DNA from: an uncultured Campylobacter sp. | GTDB taxonomy: Bacteria > Campylobacterota > Campylobacteria > Campylobacterales > Campylobacteraceae | Assembly (NCBI RefSeq): GCF_938030685.1 | Contig: NZ_CALHHX010000045.1 | Location: 1-10,608 of the forward strand | Length of the DNA stretch: 10,608 nt | Reading direction: 5' to 3' | Shown here: positions 1-6,764 of the stretch, piece after piece | Numbering within the stretch: the first letter of the stretch is position 1 | How the letters are laid out: each line of letters begins with the position of its first letter | Program-made: the position numbers and the translations under genes | Notes under the pieces: generated by a model | What the model was told of the DNA's origin: nothing | Seen by the model: the letters and a program-made list of their open reading frames with translations, nothing else | Databases searched by the model: none

Positions 1-2
1 GA

Positions 3-956
3 ATTTACTACGATAAAATTCTAACCGGCGAGAAGGATAATATCGTCATAAGCTCTGTCGAGCACCCAGCAATCAGTGCGACCTGTGCTTTTTTAGAAAA
101 AATTTGCCGCGTAAAGATCTCTCGCCTCGGCGTCGATAAAAATGGACAGATCGATCTTGACGAGCTTGCCGAAAAAATTAACGACAAAACCGCACTTGTT
201 AGCGTGATGTGGGCAAATAACGAAACCGGCACGATCTTCCCCGTTAAACAGATCGCGCAAATCGCACACGAGCATGGCGCGCTGTACCATGCCGACGCAG
301 TGCAGGCCGTAGGCAAGATAAAGGTAAACGTGCGCGATGCGGATGTGGATTTTTTGAGCCTTTCGGGGCATAAATTTCACGCTCCAAAGGGGGTTGGCGC
401 GCTTTATATCAAAGATAGCAAGCCGCTTACGAGCCTGCTTCACGGCGGCGAGCACATGGGCGGACGCCGCAGCGGCACGCTAAATGTCGCGGGAATAGTG
501 GGGCTAGGTAAAGCTTTGGAGCTAGCGAATAAATTTATGGATTTTGAGCGCACTCAGGTAAGCAGGCTGCGCGATAAGCTGGAGGATGCGCTTTTGCAAA
601 TTCCAAACGTTAGCGTCGTGGGTGATCGCAGCATCCGCGTGCCAAACACCATCCTCGCCTCGATCCAAGGCGTCGAAGGAGAGGCGATGCTGTGGGATCT
701 AAATAAAGCGGGTATAGCCGCTTCTACTGGCTCTGCGTGTGCGAGCGAGGCGCTTGAGAATAACCCAATAATGGAAGCGATCGGCGCGGATAAGGAGCTG
801 GCGCATACGGCGCTAAGGCTTTCGCTGTCGCGCTTTACGACGGAGGCGGAGATCGATTATGCGATCGAACATATTGGTAAAGCTATCGCCCGTCTGCGCG
901 GGATTTCAAGCACATTTGCTTACGCGCCGCAAGGTTATGAGAAAAATAAAGGATAA
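3..956 (+). CDS. nifS: NifS-type cysteine desulfurase (5' end cut off by window)
   Basis: PLP-dependent enzyme that takes sulfur from cysteine, giving alanine and an enzyme-bound persulfide for Fe-S cluster assembly in the cytoplasm. The reading frame is open from the window edge, so the gene starts outside; about 317 residues are visible, and roughly 70-80 are missing compared with usual family members of about 390. Visible family marks are SSVEHPAI (active-site His region), WANNETG, HADAVQ (Asp binding the PLP pyridine), SGHKFHAPKG with the Schiff-base Lys encoded at 372-374, and STGSACAS with the persulfide Cys at 738-740. The first in-frame ATG (204) lies inside the conserved core and is not the true start. 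It ends 3 bases before nifU, and its last codons carry the nifU ribosome binding site, so the two are translated from one message. Identification is firm. Confidence 0.96.
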   Translation: MYYDKILTGEKDNIVISSVEHPAISATCAFLEKICRVKISRLGVDKNGQIDLDELAEKINDKTALVSVMWANNETGTIFPVKQIAQIAHEHGALYHADAVQAVGKIKVNVRDADVDFLSLSGHKFHAPKGVGALYIKDSKPLTSLLHGGEHMGGRRSGTLNVAGIVGLGKALELANKFMDFERTQVSRLRDKLEDALLQIPNVSVVGDRSIRVPNTILASIQGVEGEAMLWDLNKAGIAASTGSACASEALENNPIMEAIGADKELAHTALRLSLSRFTTEAEIDYAIEHIGKAIARLRGISSTFAYAPQGYEKNKG

Positions 957-959
957 AAA

Positions 960-1961
960 ATGGCAAAAAATAGTTTGATAAACGGCTCGATCTGGGAGCA
1001 GTACTCGCAAAAAGTGCAGGAGCGTATGAATAATCCTCGCTATATGGGCGAGATTACCGAAGAGGAGGCGAAGGCTAGGGGCGGCAAGCTCGTGGTCGCG
1101 GACTTCGGCGCCGAGAGCTGCGGCGATGCGGTGCGGCTGTATTGGTTGATCGATCCTAAGACTGATAGAATTTTGGACGCTAAATTTAAAAGCTTCGGTT
1201 GCGGTACGGCGATTGCGAGTTCGGATACGATGGCTGAGCTTTGTATCGGAAAGACCGTCGATCAAGCGGTAAAGATTACAAATTTAGACGTAGAGCACGC
1301 GATGCGCGATACCCCAGATGAGCCCGCCGTGCCACCGCAAAAGATGCACTGCTCGGTCATGGCATACGATGTCATCAAGCAGGCTGCAGCGAATTATAAG
1401 GGCGTCGATCCTGCACATTTCGAGGATGAGATCATCGTGTGCGACTGCGCACGCGTGAGCCTCGGCACGATCAAAGAGGTAATCCGCCTAAACGACCTTC
1501 ACACGGTCGAGGAGATCACGCAATACACTAAAGCGGGCGCGTTTTGTAAATCCTGCGTGCGCCCGGGCGGACACGAGGAGAAGGATTACTATCTGGTCGA
1601 TATTTTAAAGCAAACCAGAGAGGAGATGGAGAGAGAGAGGCTTCAAGCTCAAGCCGAGGCGAGTGCCGCTACTAGCGCGAAAGTGGGAGCCGAGATGAGC
1701 TTTGAGCAGTTAAATTTGATCGGTAAATTTAAAGCGGTCGAAGGAGTGCTTGACGAGGATATCCGCCCGATGCTTCAGATGGACGGTGGCAATCTCGACG
1801 TCATCGACATCAGGCCTGCAGACGACGGCAAAACGGACATATATATCCGTTATCTTGGCGCTTGTAGCGGCTGCGCCAGCGGTGCGAGCGGTACATTATA
1901 CGCGATCGAAAATGTTTTGCAAGAAAATCTAAGCCCGAACATCCGCGTAATGCCGATCTAA
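960..1961 (+). CDS. nifU: NifU Fe-S cluster scaffold protein, three-domain type
   Basis: Scaffold on which NifS sulfur and iron are assembled into clusters for transfer to apoproteins. The 333 residues show the full Azotobacter/Helicobacter-type layout. An IscU-like domain (about 10-145) has its three scaffold cysteines at C54 (AESCGD), C81 (FGCGTA) and C131 (MHCSVM). A central [2Fe-2S] BFD-like domain (about 155-215) has CDC at 161/163 and CKSC at 196/199. A charged, Ala-rich linker (about 218-245) leads to a C-terminal Nfu domain with CSGC at 302/305. The start is supported by AAAGGA at 948-953, six bases upstream. In epsilonproteobacteria NifS/NifU are generally the main, often only, cluster assembly proteins and are not tied to nitrogen fixation. 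No clear hairpin terminator is visible after the stop. Confidence 0.97.
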   Translation: MAKNSLINGSIWEQYSQKVQERMNNPRYMGEITEEEAKARGGKLVVADFGAESCGDAVRLYWLIDPKTDRILDAKFKSFGCGTAIASSDTMAELCIGKTVDQAVKITNLDVEHAMRDTPDEPAVPPQKMHCSVMAYDVIKQAAANYKGVDPAHFEDEIIVCDCARVSLGTIKEVIRLNDLHTVEEITQYTKAGAFCKSCVRPGGHEEKDYYLVDILKQTREEMERERLQAQAEASAATSAKVGAEMSFEQLNLIGKFKAVEGVLDEDIRPMLQMDGGNLDVIDIRPADDGKTDIYIRYLGACSGCASGASGTLYAIENVLQENLSPNIRVMPI

Positions 1962-2371
1962 GCTTATCGGTCGCTACGTTTGCATCTTGGCATAGTTTTT
2001 AGCGAAATTTTAAGAGCTTGGGCTTTTGCGCGATTGATGCAGTGCTAAATTTTGCCCCTTAGCTAAATTCGCAATTAGACGCTAAATCTGCGTAGAATTT
2101 CGCCGTTTACTTTTAAGAATATCGCAAATTTCGCTAAGGTTTTCTAACGTGAAATACATCCGTAAAATTTTGTTTATAAATTTAATTAAAAGCTTTTTCG
2201 CTCGTGTAAGTTTTTTTATGAGATTTCGTTTGTAAATTGAACATAGAATTTCTCCGCGAATTTCATCTTTTCATAAATTTAGATGAAAATGCGCCATAAA
2301 TCACAGAATTTTAGCTGGCTATAATTTCTTTTTATTATAATTGCGCCTTATTTCAACTAAAAGGGGAGCAA
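1962..2371. other. AT-rich spacer between nifU and the binding-protein gene
   Basis: About 410 bases without a convincing gene in either strand. It is AT-rich with many AAATTT and TTAGC-type words. It contains an imperfect inverted repeat (2057-2072 against 2124-2139, 14 of 16 positions complementary) and a 12-base perfect inverted pair (1999-2010 against 2126-2137) that share the same right arm. The right end carries the promoter boxes for the downstream gene. I see no tRNA, riboswitch or clear rho-independent terminator. Confidence 0.6.
2320..2341 (+). promoter_or_regulatory. Probable promoter region of the binding-protein gene
   Basis: Two TATAAT boxes occur close together, at 2320-2325 and 2336-2341. 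The second is preceded by a T-rich stretch, as in Campylobacter sigma-70 promoters, which lack a clear -35 box. The second lies about 30 bases before the ATG. The sequence does not show which one is used. The start codon has a strong site, AAGGGGAG, at 2361-2368. Confidence 0.55.
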
Positions 2372-3160
2372 ATGAAAGTATTTGTTTTGGCGGCTCTACT
2401 ACTTGGTTTTCTATCTGCAAATTCTTTGGATCAGATCAAAAAAGATAGGCTCGTTTGCATAGGTGTATATAACGATCAGCCGCCGTTTAGTGCGCTCGTA
2501 GACGGCAAATATAGGGGATTTGAGATTGCTCTTGGCGAAAAGCTCGGTAAGGAGATTTTCGGCGATAATCCTGGCAAGGTAAAATTTATCCCAATCACGG
2601 CTTCAAGACGCATTAGCGCTTTACAGCGCAATGAAGCGGATATGGTGATTGCGACTTTTACTCCTACGCCCGCGCGAGCTAAGAAGGTGGATTTTTCGGA
2701 ACCTTATTTTAAAGTGCAGGTAGGTGTGCTAGCCAAAAAAGACGAAAATATCACGAGTTTCGATCAGCTGCGCAAAAAGAGGATTTTTGTCATCAAACAC
2801 TCTCCTATTCACAATTTCTTACGAAAAGCAGGCTTTAGAAAGAATTTAAACTTTTGCGCCAGCTCGGCTAAATGTTACCGCGCTTTCAAAAGGGCGAAAA
2901 ATGCCGTGCATGTCGATGATAATCTAATCCTGCATGCATACGCGATCATCGATAATAAAACGCAGGTTGCTTTGGATGGTCTAGGTAAGCAAACTTACAA
3001 CGCAATCGCCGTGCAGAAGGGCAATAATGCGCTGCTAGAGCTAATCAATACATCTTTAGCAGGACTAAAAAAAGACGGATTTTTGGATAAGACCTTTGAT
3101 GATACGCTCGGGATTTTTTATCATGGCACGATCGATAAGAAGGAATTCTTGGTTGAATAA
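2372..3160 (+). CDS. Periplasmic family 3 solute-binding protein (PEB1a-like, amino-acid ABC uptake)
   Basis: Likely captures a polar amino acid in the periplasm for an ABC importer. The 262-residue length is usual for the family. Residues 1-18 form a signal peptide (a hydrophobic stretch starting after MK, ending near SANS) with no lipobox Cys, so it should be soluble. Family 3 marks are a first beta strand and substrate loop (about 25-40, GVYNDQPPFS), GFEIALGEKLGKE at 49-61, and the hallmark stretch from D90 to Y112, including IATFTPTPARA and DFSEPY. Two cysteines, C162 and C168, could form a disulfide in lobe 2; this is not typical of PEB1a. It has its own promoter-like boxes and a good ribosome site. 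No permease or ATPase gene is beside it, so it is an orphan that must share a transporter elsewhere or have a sensory role. Substrate cannot be read from sequence. Confidence 0.88.
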   Translation: MKVFVLAALLLGFLSANSLDQIKKDRLVCIGVYNDQPPFSALVDGKYRGFEIALGEKLGKEIFGDNPGKVKFIPITASRRISALQRNEADMVIATFTPTPARAKKVDFSEPYFKVQVGVLAKKDENITSFDQLRKKRIFVIKHSPIHNFLRKAGFRKNLNFCASSAKCYRAFKRAKNAVHVDDNLILHAYAIIDNKTQVALDGLGKQTYNAIAVQKGNNALLELINTSLAGLKKDGFLDKTFDDTLGIFYHGTIDKKEFLVE

Positions 3161-3768
3161 AATTTCGTGCAGAATTTAATTCGTGCGCCTGGTTTCCGCG
3201 TAAAATTCGATTCATTGTAACGACGGAGTTAAAAAATACGTTGCGGGCTTAATTGCTCTTAGAATTCGGTCTCGATTTTGCTTGCCTCTCCTAAAGTACA
3301 GATTTTATCGAAATTGGTGAGGCTATTTAAGACGCGCGCACCACTAGCGCGAAATTTCATTTTCGGAAGTAAAATTTTTAAGCAATTCGGCTGCATTTAA
3401 AATTTACGCAACTTTTATAGAGTCCGTTTCAATTTTACATCCCACAAAACCCGCGCTAGCTTGTAAATTTCTATTTTTTCAGCTCCAAATACCTGCTCCG
3501 TAGCTACAATTTTATGATTTAAATTTTAAAAATTCCTCTAAAAGGAGTTAAACTCCCAAGCGCTATTGCCGCCTCGGTATGGGGGAGTCGAAATTGCGCT
3601 TTGTATCAAAGGCAAATCCTATGTAAAGTAGGCGCCAAATGAGCAGGCGAAGCAAATAATTTCAAATTTAGCCTACCTGTCTTATCGGCGCCGCGAAGCT
3701 GCATATTACAAAGACCTGGCAAATGCAAAAAGCAATCGTAAAATTTTACCCCAAGAGCCAATCTCGAT
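3161..3768. other. Long spacer between convergent genes, no confident gene
   Basis: 608 bases separate the stop of the binding-protein gene from the stop of the rhodanese gene on the other strand, which is long for convergent neighbours. The left part (3161-3540) is AT-rich with frequent stops in all frames. The right part (3542-3768) is richer in GC and has a protein-like plus-strand frame broken by one TAG (described separately). Small palindromes lie at 3544-3556 (GGAGTT A AACTCC) and 3738-3749 (GTAAAATTTTAC). No tRNA-like cloverleaf, CRISPR repeat or clear U-tailed terminator is visible. Confidence 0.55.
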
Positions 3769-3787
3769 TTATTTCACCAGCTCGTAA
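3542..3787 (+). pseudogene. Possible 3' remnant of a decayed gene, unidentified
   Basis: One plus-strand frame reads 29 codons, an amber TAG at 3629-3631, then 51 more sense codons to TAA at 3785-3787. The part after the amber looks helical and charged, with residues such as NLAYLSYRRREAAYYKDLA, and uses common codons of the neighbouring genes. There is no ATG in the frame and no ribosome site, so it is not an intact gene. It overlaps the last codons of the rhodanese gene on the opposite strand by 19 bases. I do not recognise the family. A second frame over the same bases is also fairly open, so this may be chance. Confidence 0.22.
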
Positions 3788-4482
3788 TTATACTCTTTCG
3801 TGCCGTCGAGTAGATTTGTGACGTTGTAGCCTCGCTCGTTTAGGGCTTTGGCGAGCTTGGCGCTGCGGTTGCCGCTGTAACAGTGTGTGATCATCTTTTT
3901 GTCTTTATTGGCCTCAAGCACATCCTTGTAATTTTCTAAAGGCTCGCCATCAGGAATATTTATCGCGCCCTTCATATGCCCCGCGTCGTAGTCCTGCTTC
4001 TGCCTAGCGTCGATAATTAGCACGTTTGGATCATTTGCTATTTTCAAAAACCCCTCCGCGTTTATGCTGCCGACCTTATACAGCTCATAGTCGTACTGCT
4101 TCACGCCGGGCGCATTCATAAGCACACTGAAGCCTTTTTGTTTAAGCAGATCAAGCGCCTTGCCGCTGCGGTTGCCGGTATTGCAATAAAGCACGACGTT
4201 TTTATCCTTGTAGGCGTTTATCTCATCCAGCCTGCTTTCAAGCTCTCCAAGCGGGATGTTGATCGCGTGTTTTAGGTGGCCGGCGGCGTATTCCTCCGAG
4301 CTTCTAACGTCAATGACCAGATAATTTTCTTTCGCTCTATTGTCCTCCTCTATTGCTGATAGCGCCGCGCCGCTTATGGCGTAGCCGTTAGACTGTTGCA
4401 TCTCGGCGCCGCAAGTCGCAAAAGATCCCAATGCAGCCAGCAAAACCGCGCTTTTTAAAATTTTGTGAGAAATAAATTTCAT
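3769..4482 (-). CDS. Periplasmic protein with two rhodanese domains
   Basis: Probable sulfur carrier or sulfurtransferase in the periplasm. Of 237 residues, 1-26 form a signal peptide (charged start, hydrophobic 11-22, small residues near 22-26). C24 lacks a proper lipobox, so a lipoprotein is doubtful. Two rhodanese domains follow (about 35-137 and 138-237). Both keep the catalytic Cys in matching loops, CNTGNRS (C100) and CYSGNRS (C201), so both may bind persulfide; in classical two-domain rhodaneses only one half is active. Each half begins with an IDxR and GH(L/M)K.AINIP pattern and ends in the similar motifs GVKQYDYELYK and GTKEYNYELVK, showing an internal duplication. It lies downstream of a molybdoenzyme operon on the same strand, 70 bases after the NrfD-like gene, behind its own promoter. 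By analogy to Sud of Wolinella it may feed sulfur to that enzyme; this is inference. Confidence 0.88.
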   Translation of the reverse strand: MKFISHKILKSAVLLAALGSFATCGAEMQQSNGYAISGAALSAIEEDNRAKENYLVIDVRSSEEYAAGHLKHAINIPLGELESRLDEINAYKDKNVVLYCNTGNRSGKALDLLKQKGFSVLMNAPGVKQYDYELYKVGSINAEGFLKIANDPNVLIIDARQKQDYDAGHMKGAINIPDGEPLENYKDVLEANKDKKMITHCYSGNRSAKLAKALNERGYNVTNLLDGTKEYNYELVK

Positions 4483-4518
4483 ATGTTTCCTTTGAATTTT
4501 AGCTTTTAAAGCGGGGGG

Positions 4519-4532
4519 ATTATATCAAAAAA
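4519..4532 (-). promoter_or_regulatory. Promoter of the tandem-rhodanese gene
   Basis: Read on the minus strand, TTTTTTG is followed after one base by TATAAT (box at 4519-4524), closely matching the Campylobacter sigma-70 pattern of a T run, an extended -10 G and TATAAT. It lies 37 bases before the ATG of the rhodanese gene, which has an AAAGGAAA ribosome site. The rhodanese gene can therefore be expressed without the upstream operon. Confidence 0.7.
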
Positions 4533-4552
4533 TTTAGCTAAATAGTGTGAAT

Positions 4553-5551
4553 TTACGCCGTTAGCAGATGTGAGCGATCAAGTAGGCGATTTGCTTGCAA
4601 AAGCAAAAGAGCGATAAAATTTAAAAGTTCGGTCAAGCGCCCGAGCAATACCAAAAGATAGGGGTTAAAATATATAGACTGCGCAAGTACGATAAGCGCT
4701 CTTAGACAAAAGTCACCTATAAGCACGCCGTATTCGTTATAAACACAGCTTTTTACCTCCTCGCCGCCGTGCGCGCAGACACTGCCGTCCGCATTCACGC
4801 TGCAGCTGCGAAGCATAAATTTGCTTCCACCTAGCAGCGGCAAAGCAAGCCCAAACACGACAAAGCCTATCCAAAACATCGGCGCAAGCGAGCCGCTGAC
4901 TATCTTAGTCACGCTAGCCATGCCCGCAGCCTCGCTTCTCACGCTCGCAAACAGCGCTAGCACCGCAACGATCTCAAGCGCGACTAGCACGACGTGAAAT
5001 TTATGCGCGCAGTGGCTTAGCCCGTGCCCGGCATTTAACGTAGCGGCGGCGTTCGCACTAAGCCCCGTAGAGATCGCGGAGATCGTAAATAAAATCGGCA
5101 GCCACACGCTAGCCCAAAGCGGGATCGCCTTTACGACGTAAAGCAGTAGCCCCGTATATCCCATCACTCCAAGCGCCAAAATAGCTCCGAGCGTGAGCAT
5201 CATATCGCAAATTTTACCGCTCTTTTTGATCTGCAAAAGCACCAAAACGCTGACTACGATAAAAAACGTAAGTAGATACGTACCTATGCTCATCATCGAA
5301 ACCGGGCGCGTATAGAGCTGTAAAATTTTAAGAGGATTTATCGCAGCGCTCGGCGCCAGGTCAAATAGCAAAAGCGCGGTTCCTATTATTACCGCAACGG
5401 GTGCTAGCAGAAAGCCGAATTTATAAAACCTCTCGTTTAACGAGCCCAAAAAGCCCTTATAAGCCAAAGCCGAGCACAAAAATGCCCCGGCGCCTAAACC
5501 GCCCAAAAATAGATAGATGACTATGAGCCATCCCCAAGTCGTCTGTACCAT
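4553..5551 (-). CDS. NrfD/PsrC-type quinone-reactive membrane subunit of molybdoenzyme
   Basis: Integral membrane subunit expected to exchange electrons with menaquinone and pass them to the four-cluster Fe-S subunit. I count eight hydrophobic segments plus an extra C-terminal one, near residues 5-29, 46-67, 87-108, 117-141, 147-172, 187-205, 219-242, 280-295 and 300-318 (counting from this start). The family-like stretch TRPVSMMSIGTY leads into segment 3. The ATG at 5557 overlaps the stop of the chaperone gene (ATGA), but AAAGGA at 5558-5563 abuts it; the ATG at 5551 has the ideal 6-base spacing and gives 332 residues. Oddities are a 30-residue hydrophilic insert before segment 8 with four cysteines, and a hydrophobic tail of about 38 residues that most NrfD proteins lack. 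Its place after A, B and chaperone genes supports the assignment. Confidence 0.88.
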   Translation of the reverse strand: MVQTTWGWLIVIYLFLGGLGAGAFLCSALAYKGFLGSLNERFYKFGFLLAPVAVIIGTALLLFDLAPSAAINPLKILQLYTRPVSMMSIGTYLLTFFIVVSVLVLLQIKKSGKICDMMLTLGAILALGVMGYTGLLLYVVKAIPLWASVWLPILFTISAISTGLSANAAATLNAGHGLSHCAHKFHVVLVALEIVAVLALFASVRSEAAGMASVTKIVSGSLAPMFWIGFVVFGLALPLLGGSKFMLRSCSVNADGSVCAHGGEEVKSCVYNEYGVLIGDFCLRALIVLAQSIYFNPYLLVLLGRLTELLNFIALLLLQANRLLDRSHLLTA

Positions 5552-5553
5552 TG

Positions 5554-6201
5554 TCATTCCTTTAAATTTTTAAAAATTGCAGGATCTTTTAGTGCGCTTT
5601 TAAGCGCATCCATCTCGCTATTTAAGTAGAGATTTAAAAAGCTCCCGAAACTTTTCCAAACGTCTAAATTTGCATGCTCATCGCAGCGAGCAGCAAATTT
5701 GCAAAACCACTGCGACGGATGAGCGGCGATAAATTCCGCCTTTTTACGCAAAATTTCATTAAATTTAGCCTCATCCTCCGCCCTTAGCGCGCTAAAACTT
5801 AGAAAATAAAGATATTGCAACTCGTACCCGATGAAATCGTCGGGAAATTTATCAAGCTGCGCATCCTCTAGCTTTAGCCCAGAGCTTTCATAAAAGCTTC
5901 GCACCTGCATCGTCTTTGCCCCAAACATCGTTTGATAGTCGAAATACACCGACTCGTAAGGCTCGGCTTTAGGGCGCTTAGGGCCCACGAAGAGCTTATT
6001 GAATTCGTAGCGAATTTCATCGATTAAGCTTGGCTCGCTTTTGCATTTGGCAAATTCGAGGATAAACTTATGCTCTTTAAGCTTAGGCGCGAAATCCTGC
6101 GTCAAATTTAAAAGCTCGTTCAAATTTTCACCGGTAAGCGGCACCAAAAATACCTGCCTCAAAAAGTCCTCGACGCAAAGGCTCTGCTTTAAATTACGCA
6201 T
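5554..6201 (-). CDS. TorD/DmsD-family molybdoenzyme chaperone
   Basis: Cytoplasmic maturation protein expected to bind the Tat signal or apo-form of the molybdoenzyme A subunit until the cofactor is loaded. The 215-residue, mostly helical protein shows family marks: EFNKLFVGPKRPKAEPYESVY (the 'LF..P...PPYES' region of TorD-like proteins), then FPDDFIGYELQYLYFLSF, matching the E/D-rich 'PDH...EL.FL' motif. There is no signal peptide. An upstream ATG at 6228 would add nine residues and overlap the Fe-S gene by 17 bases, but AAGGA at 6209-6213, seven bases before the ATG at 6201, makes the shorter form more likely. The 3' end overlaps or abuts the NrfD-like gene. Chaperones of this family are specific to their enzyme, so the partner is almost surely the A subunit two genes upstream. 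Confidence 0.88.
   Translation of the reverse strand: MRNLKQSLCVEDFLRQVFLVPLTGENLNELLNLTQDFAPKLKEHKFILEFAKCKSEPSLIDEIRYEFNKLFVGPKRPKAEPYESVYFDYQTMFGAKTMQVRSFYESSGLKLEDAQLDKFPDDFIGYELQYLYFLSFSALRAEDEAKFNEILRKKAEFIAAHPSQWFCKFAARCDEHANLDVWKSFGSFLNLYLNSEMDALKSALKDPAIFKNLKE
5558..5563 (-). promoter_or_regulatory. Ribosome binding site deciding the NrfD-like start
   Basis: AAAGGA on the minus strand, formed by the last codons of the chaperone gene. It sits directly against the first possible ATG (5557) but six bases before the second (5551), which favours the second as the true start. Confidence 0.65.
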
Positions 6202-6208
6202 CTTTTGA

Positions 6209-6213
6209 TCCTT
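6209..6213 (-). promoter_or_regulatory. Ribosome binding site deciding the chaperone start
   Basis: AAGGA on the minus strand, overlapping the TAA stop of the Fe-S subunit gene, seven bases before the ATG at 6201. The alternative ATG at 6228 has only a weaker AGGA nine bases upstream. Confidence 0.55.
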
Positions 6214-6763
6214 AGTGGATAAACTCATTGCGCTTCATCCTAGGATAGAAGCGGATGTTTGGTTTTGTAAAAAAGTGCTTAAAGCCAGGCATCTCTTTCT
6301 CCATTCCTGCACTATCGCTCACATCGCTATCAACTAGCTTTAGCACGTCGCAAGGACAGCCCGCTACGCACGCAGGCTCCTCGCCGCGCTCGAGCTTCTC
6401 GGCGCAGAGGTTGCATTTTTGCGCTTTGCCGTCTTTGCCTTTGGTTATAGAGCCGTAAGGACAGGCTACGATGCAGTATCCGCAACCGATACATTTATCG
6501 TGTATCGGCTGAACTATGCCGTTTTCGAGCTTAATGTAAGCTCCCACGGGGCAGACGTCCATACATGCAGGCTCGTCACAGTGATGGCATGAATGCGTGA
6601 TGAAAATTTCCTTTTCGATCTCGTCTTCATGGATTAGCATCATATCGACGTGGCGCCAGTTGATATCGGGGTCTTGGTTATGATAGACCTGACATGAAAT
6701 TTCGCACGCCTTACAACCTATACAAAAGTTATAATCAAATAAAAATCCTTGTTTTCGTTTCAT
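6212..6763 (-). CDS. Four-cluster ferredoxin-type electron transfer subunit (DmsB/PsrB/PhsB-like)
   Basis: Beta subunit carrying electrons between the membrane subunit and the molybdenum subunit. The 183 residues hold sixteen cysteines in four groups: C14/17/20/24, C59/62/67/71, C91/94/97/101 and C117/120/132/136, the standard pattern for four [4Fe-4S] clusters in DmsB, PsrB and NrfC-type proteins, plus one extra Cys at 138. It has no signal peptide, so it should be exported with the A subunit by the Tat system as a hitchhiker. Start: AGGAGG inside the last codons of the A gene, with one base between A stop and the B ATG region, implies translational coupling. The C-terminal 35 residues (MKEMPGFKHF-like region, FFTKPNIRFYPR) are usual for the family. 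Confidence 0.95.
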   Translation of the reverse strand: MKRKQGFLFDYNFCIGCKACEISCQVYHNQDPDINWRHVDMMLIHEDEIEKEIFITHSCHHCDEPACMDVCPVGAYIKLENGIVQPIHDKCIGCGYCIVACPYGSITKGKDGKAQKCNLCAEKLERGEEPACVAGCPCDVLKLVDSDVSDSAGMEKEMPGFKHFFTKPNIRFYPRMKRNEFIH

Positions 6764-6764
6764 T

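Noticed and set aside
204..956. A short nifS starting at the ATG at 204
   Set aside because: The frame stays open upstream with conserved NifS residues (SSVEHPAI), so 204 is internal and the gene is only cut by the window edge.
2372..2470. Lipoprotein signal in the binding protein (Cys in RLVCIG)
   Set aside because: That Cys is at residue 29, in the first beta strand of the mature fold, past the hydrophobic signal region.
3544..3556. GGAGTT-A-AACTCC palindrome as a rho-independent terminator
   Set aside because: Only four pairs can form with a realistic loop and no U tail follows on either strand.
3628..3676. GTAGGC/GCCTAC inverted repeat as a small RNA or attachment site
   Set aside because: Only six pairs with a 37-base loop and no flanking integrase, tRNA or repeat.
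3738..3749. GTAAAATTTTAC palindrome as a terminator or operator
   Set aside because: AT-rich, no loop and no adjacent U run; such words are expected by chance in this base composition.
4513..4518. Run of six G in the 5' leader of the rhodanese gene, as a phase-variable tract
   Set aside because: Campylobacter phase-variable tracts are usually eight or more G; six, outside a coding frame, is not enough.
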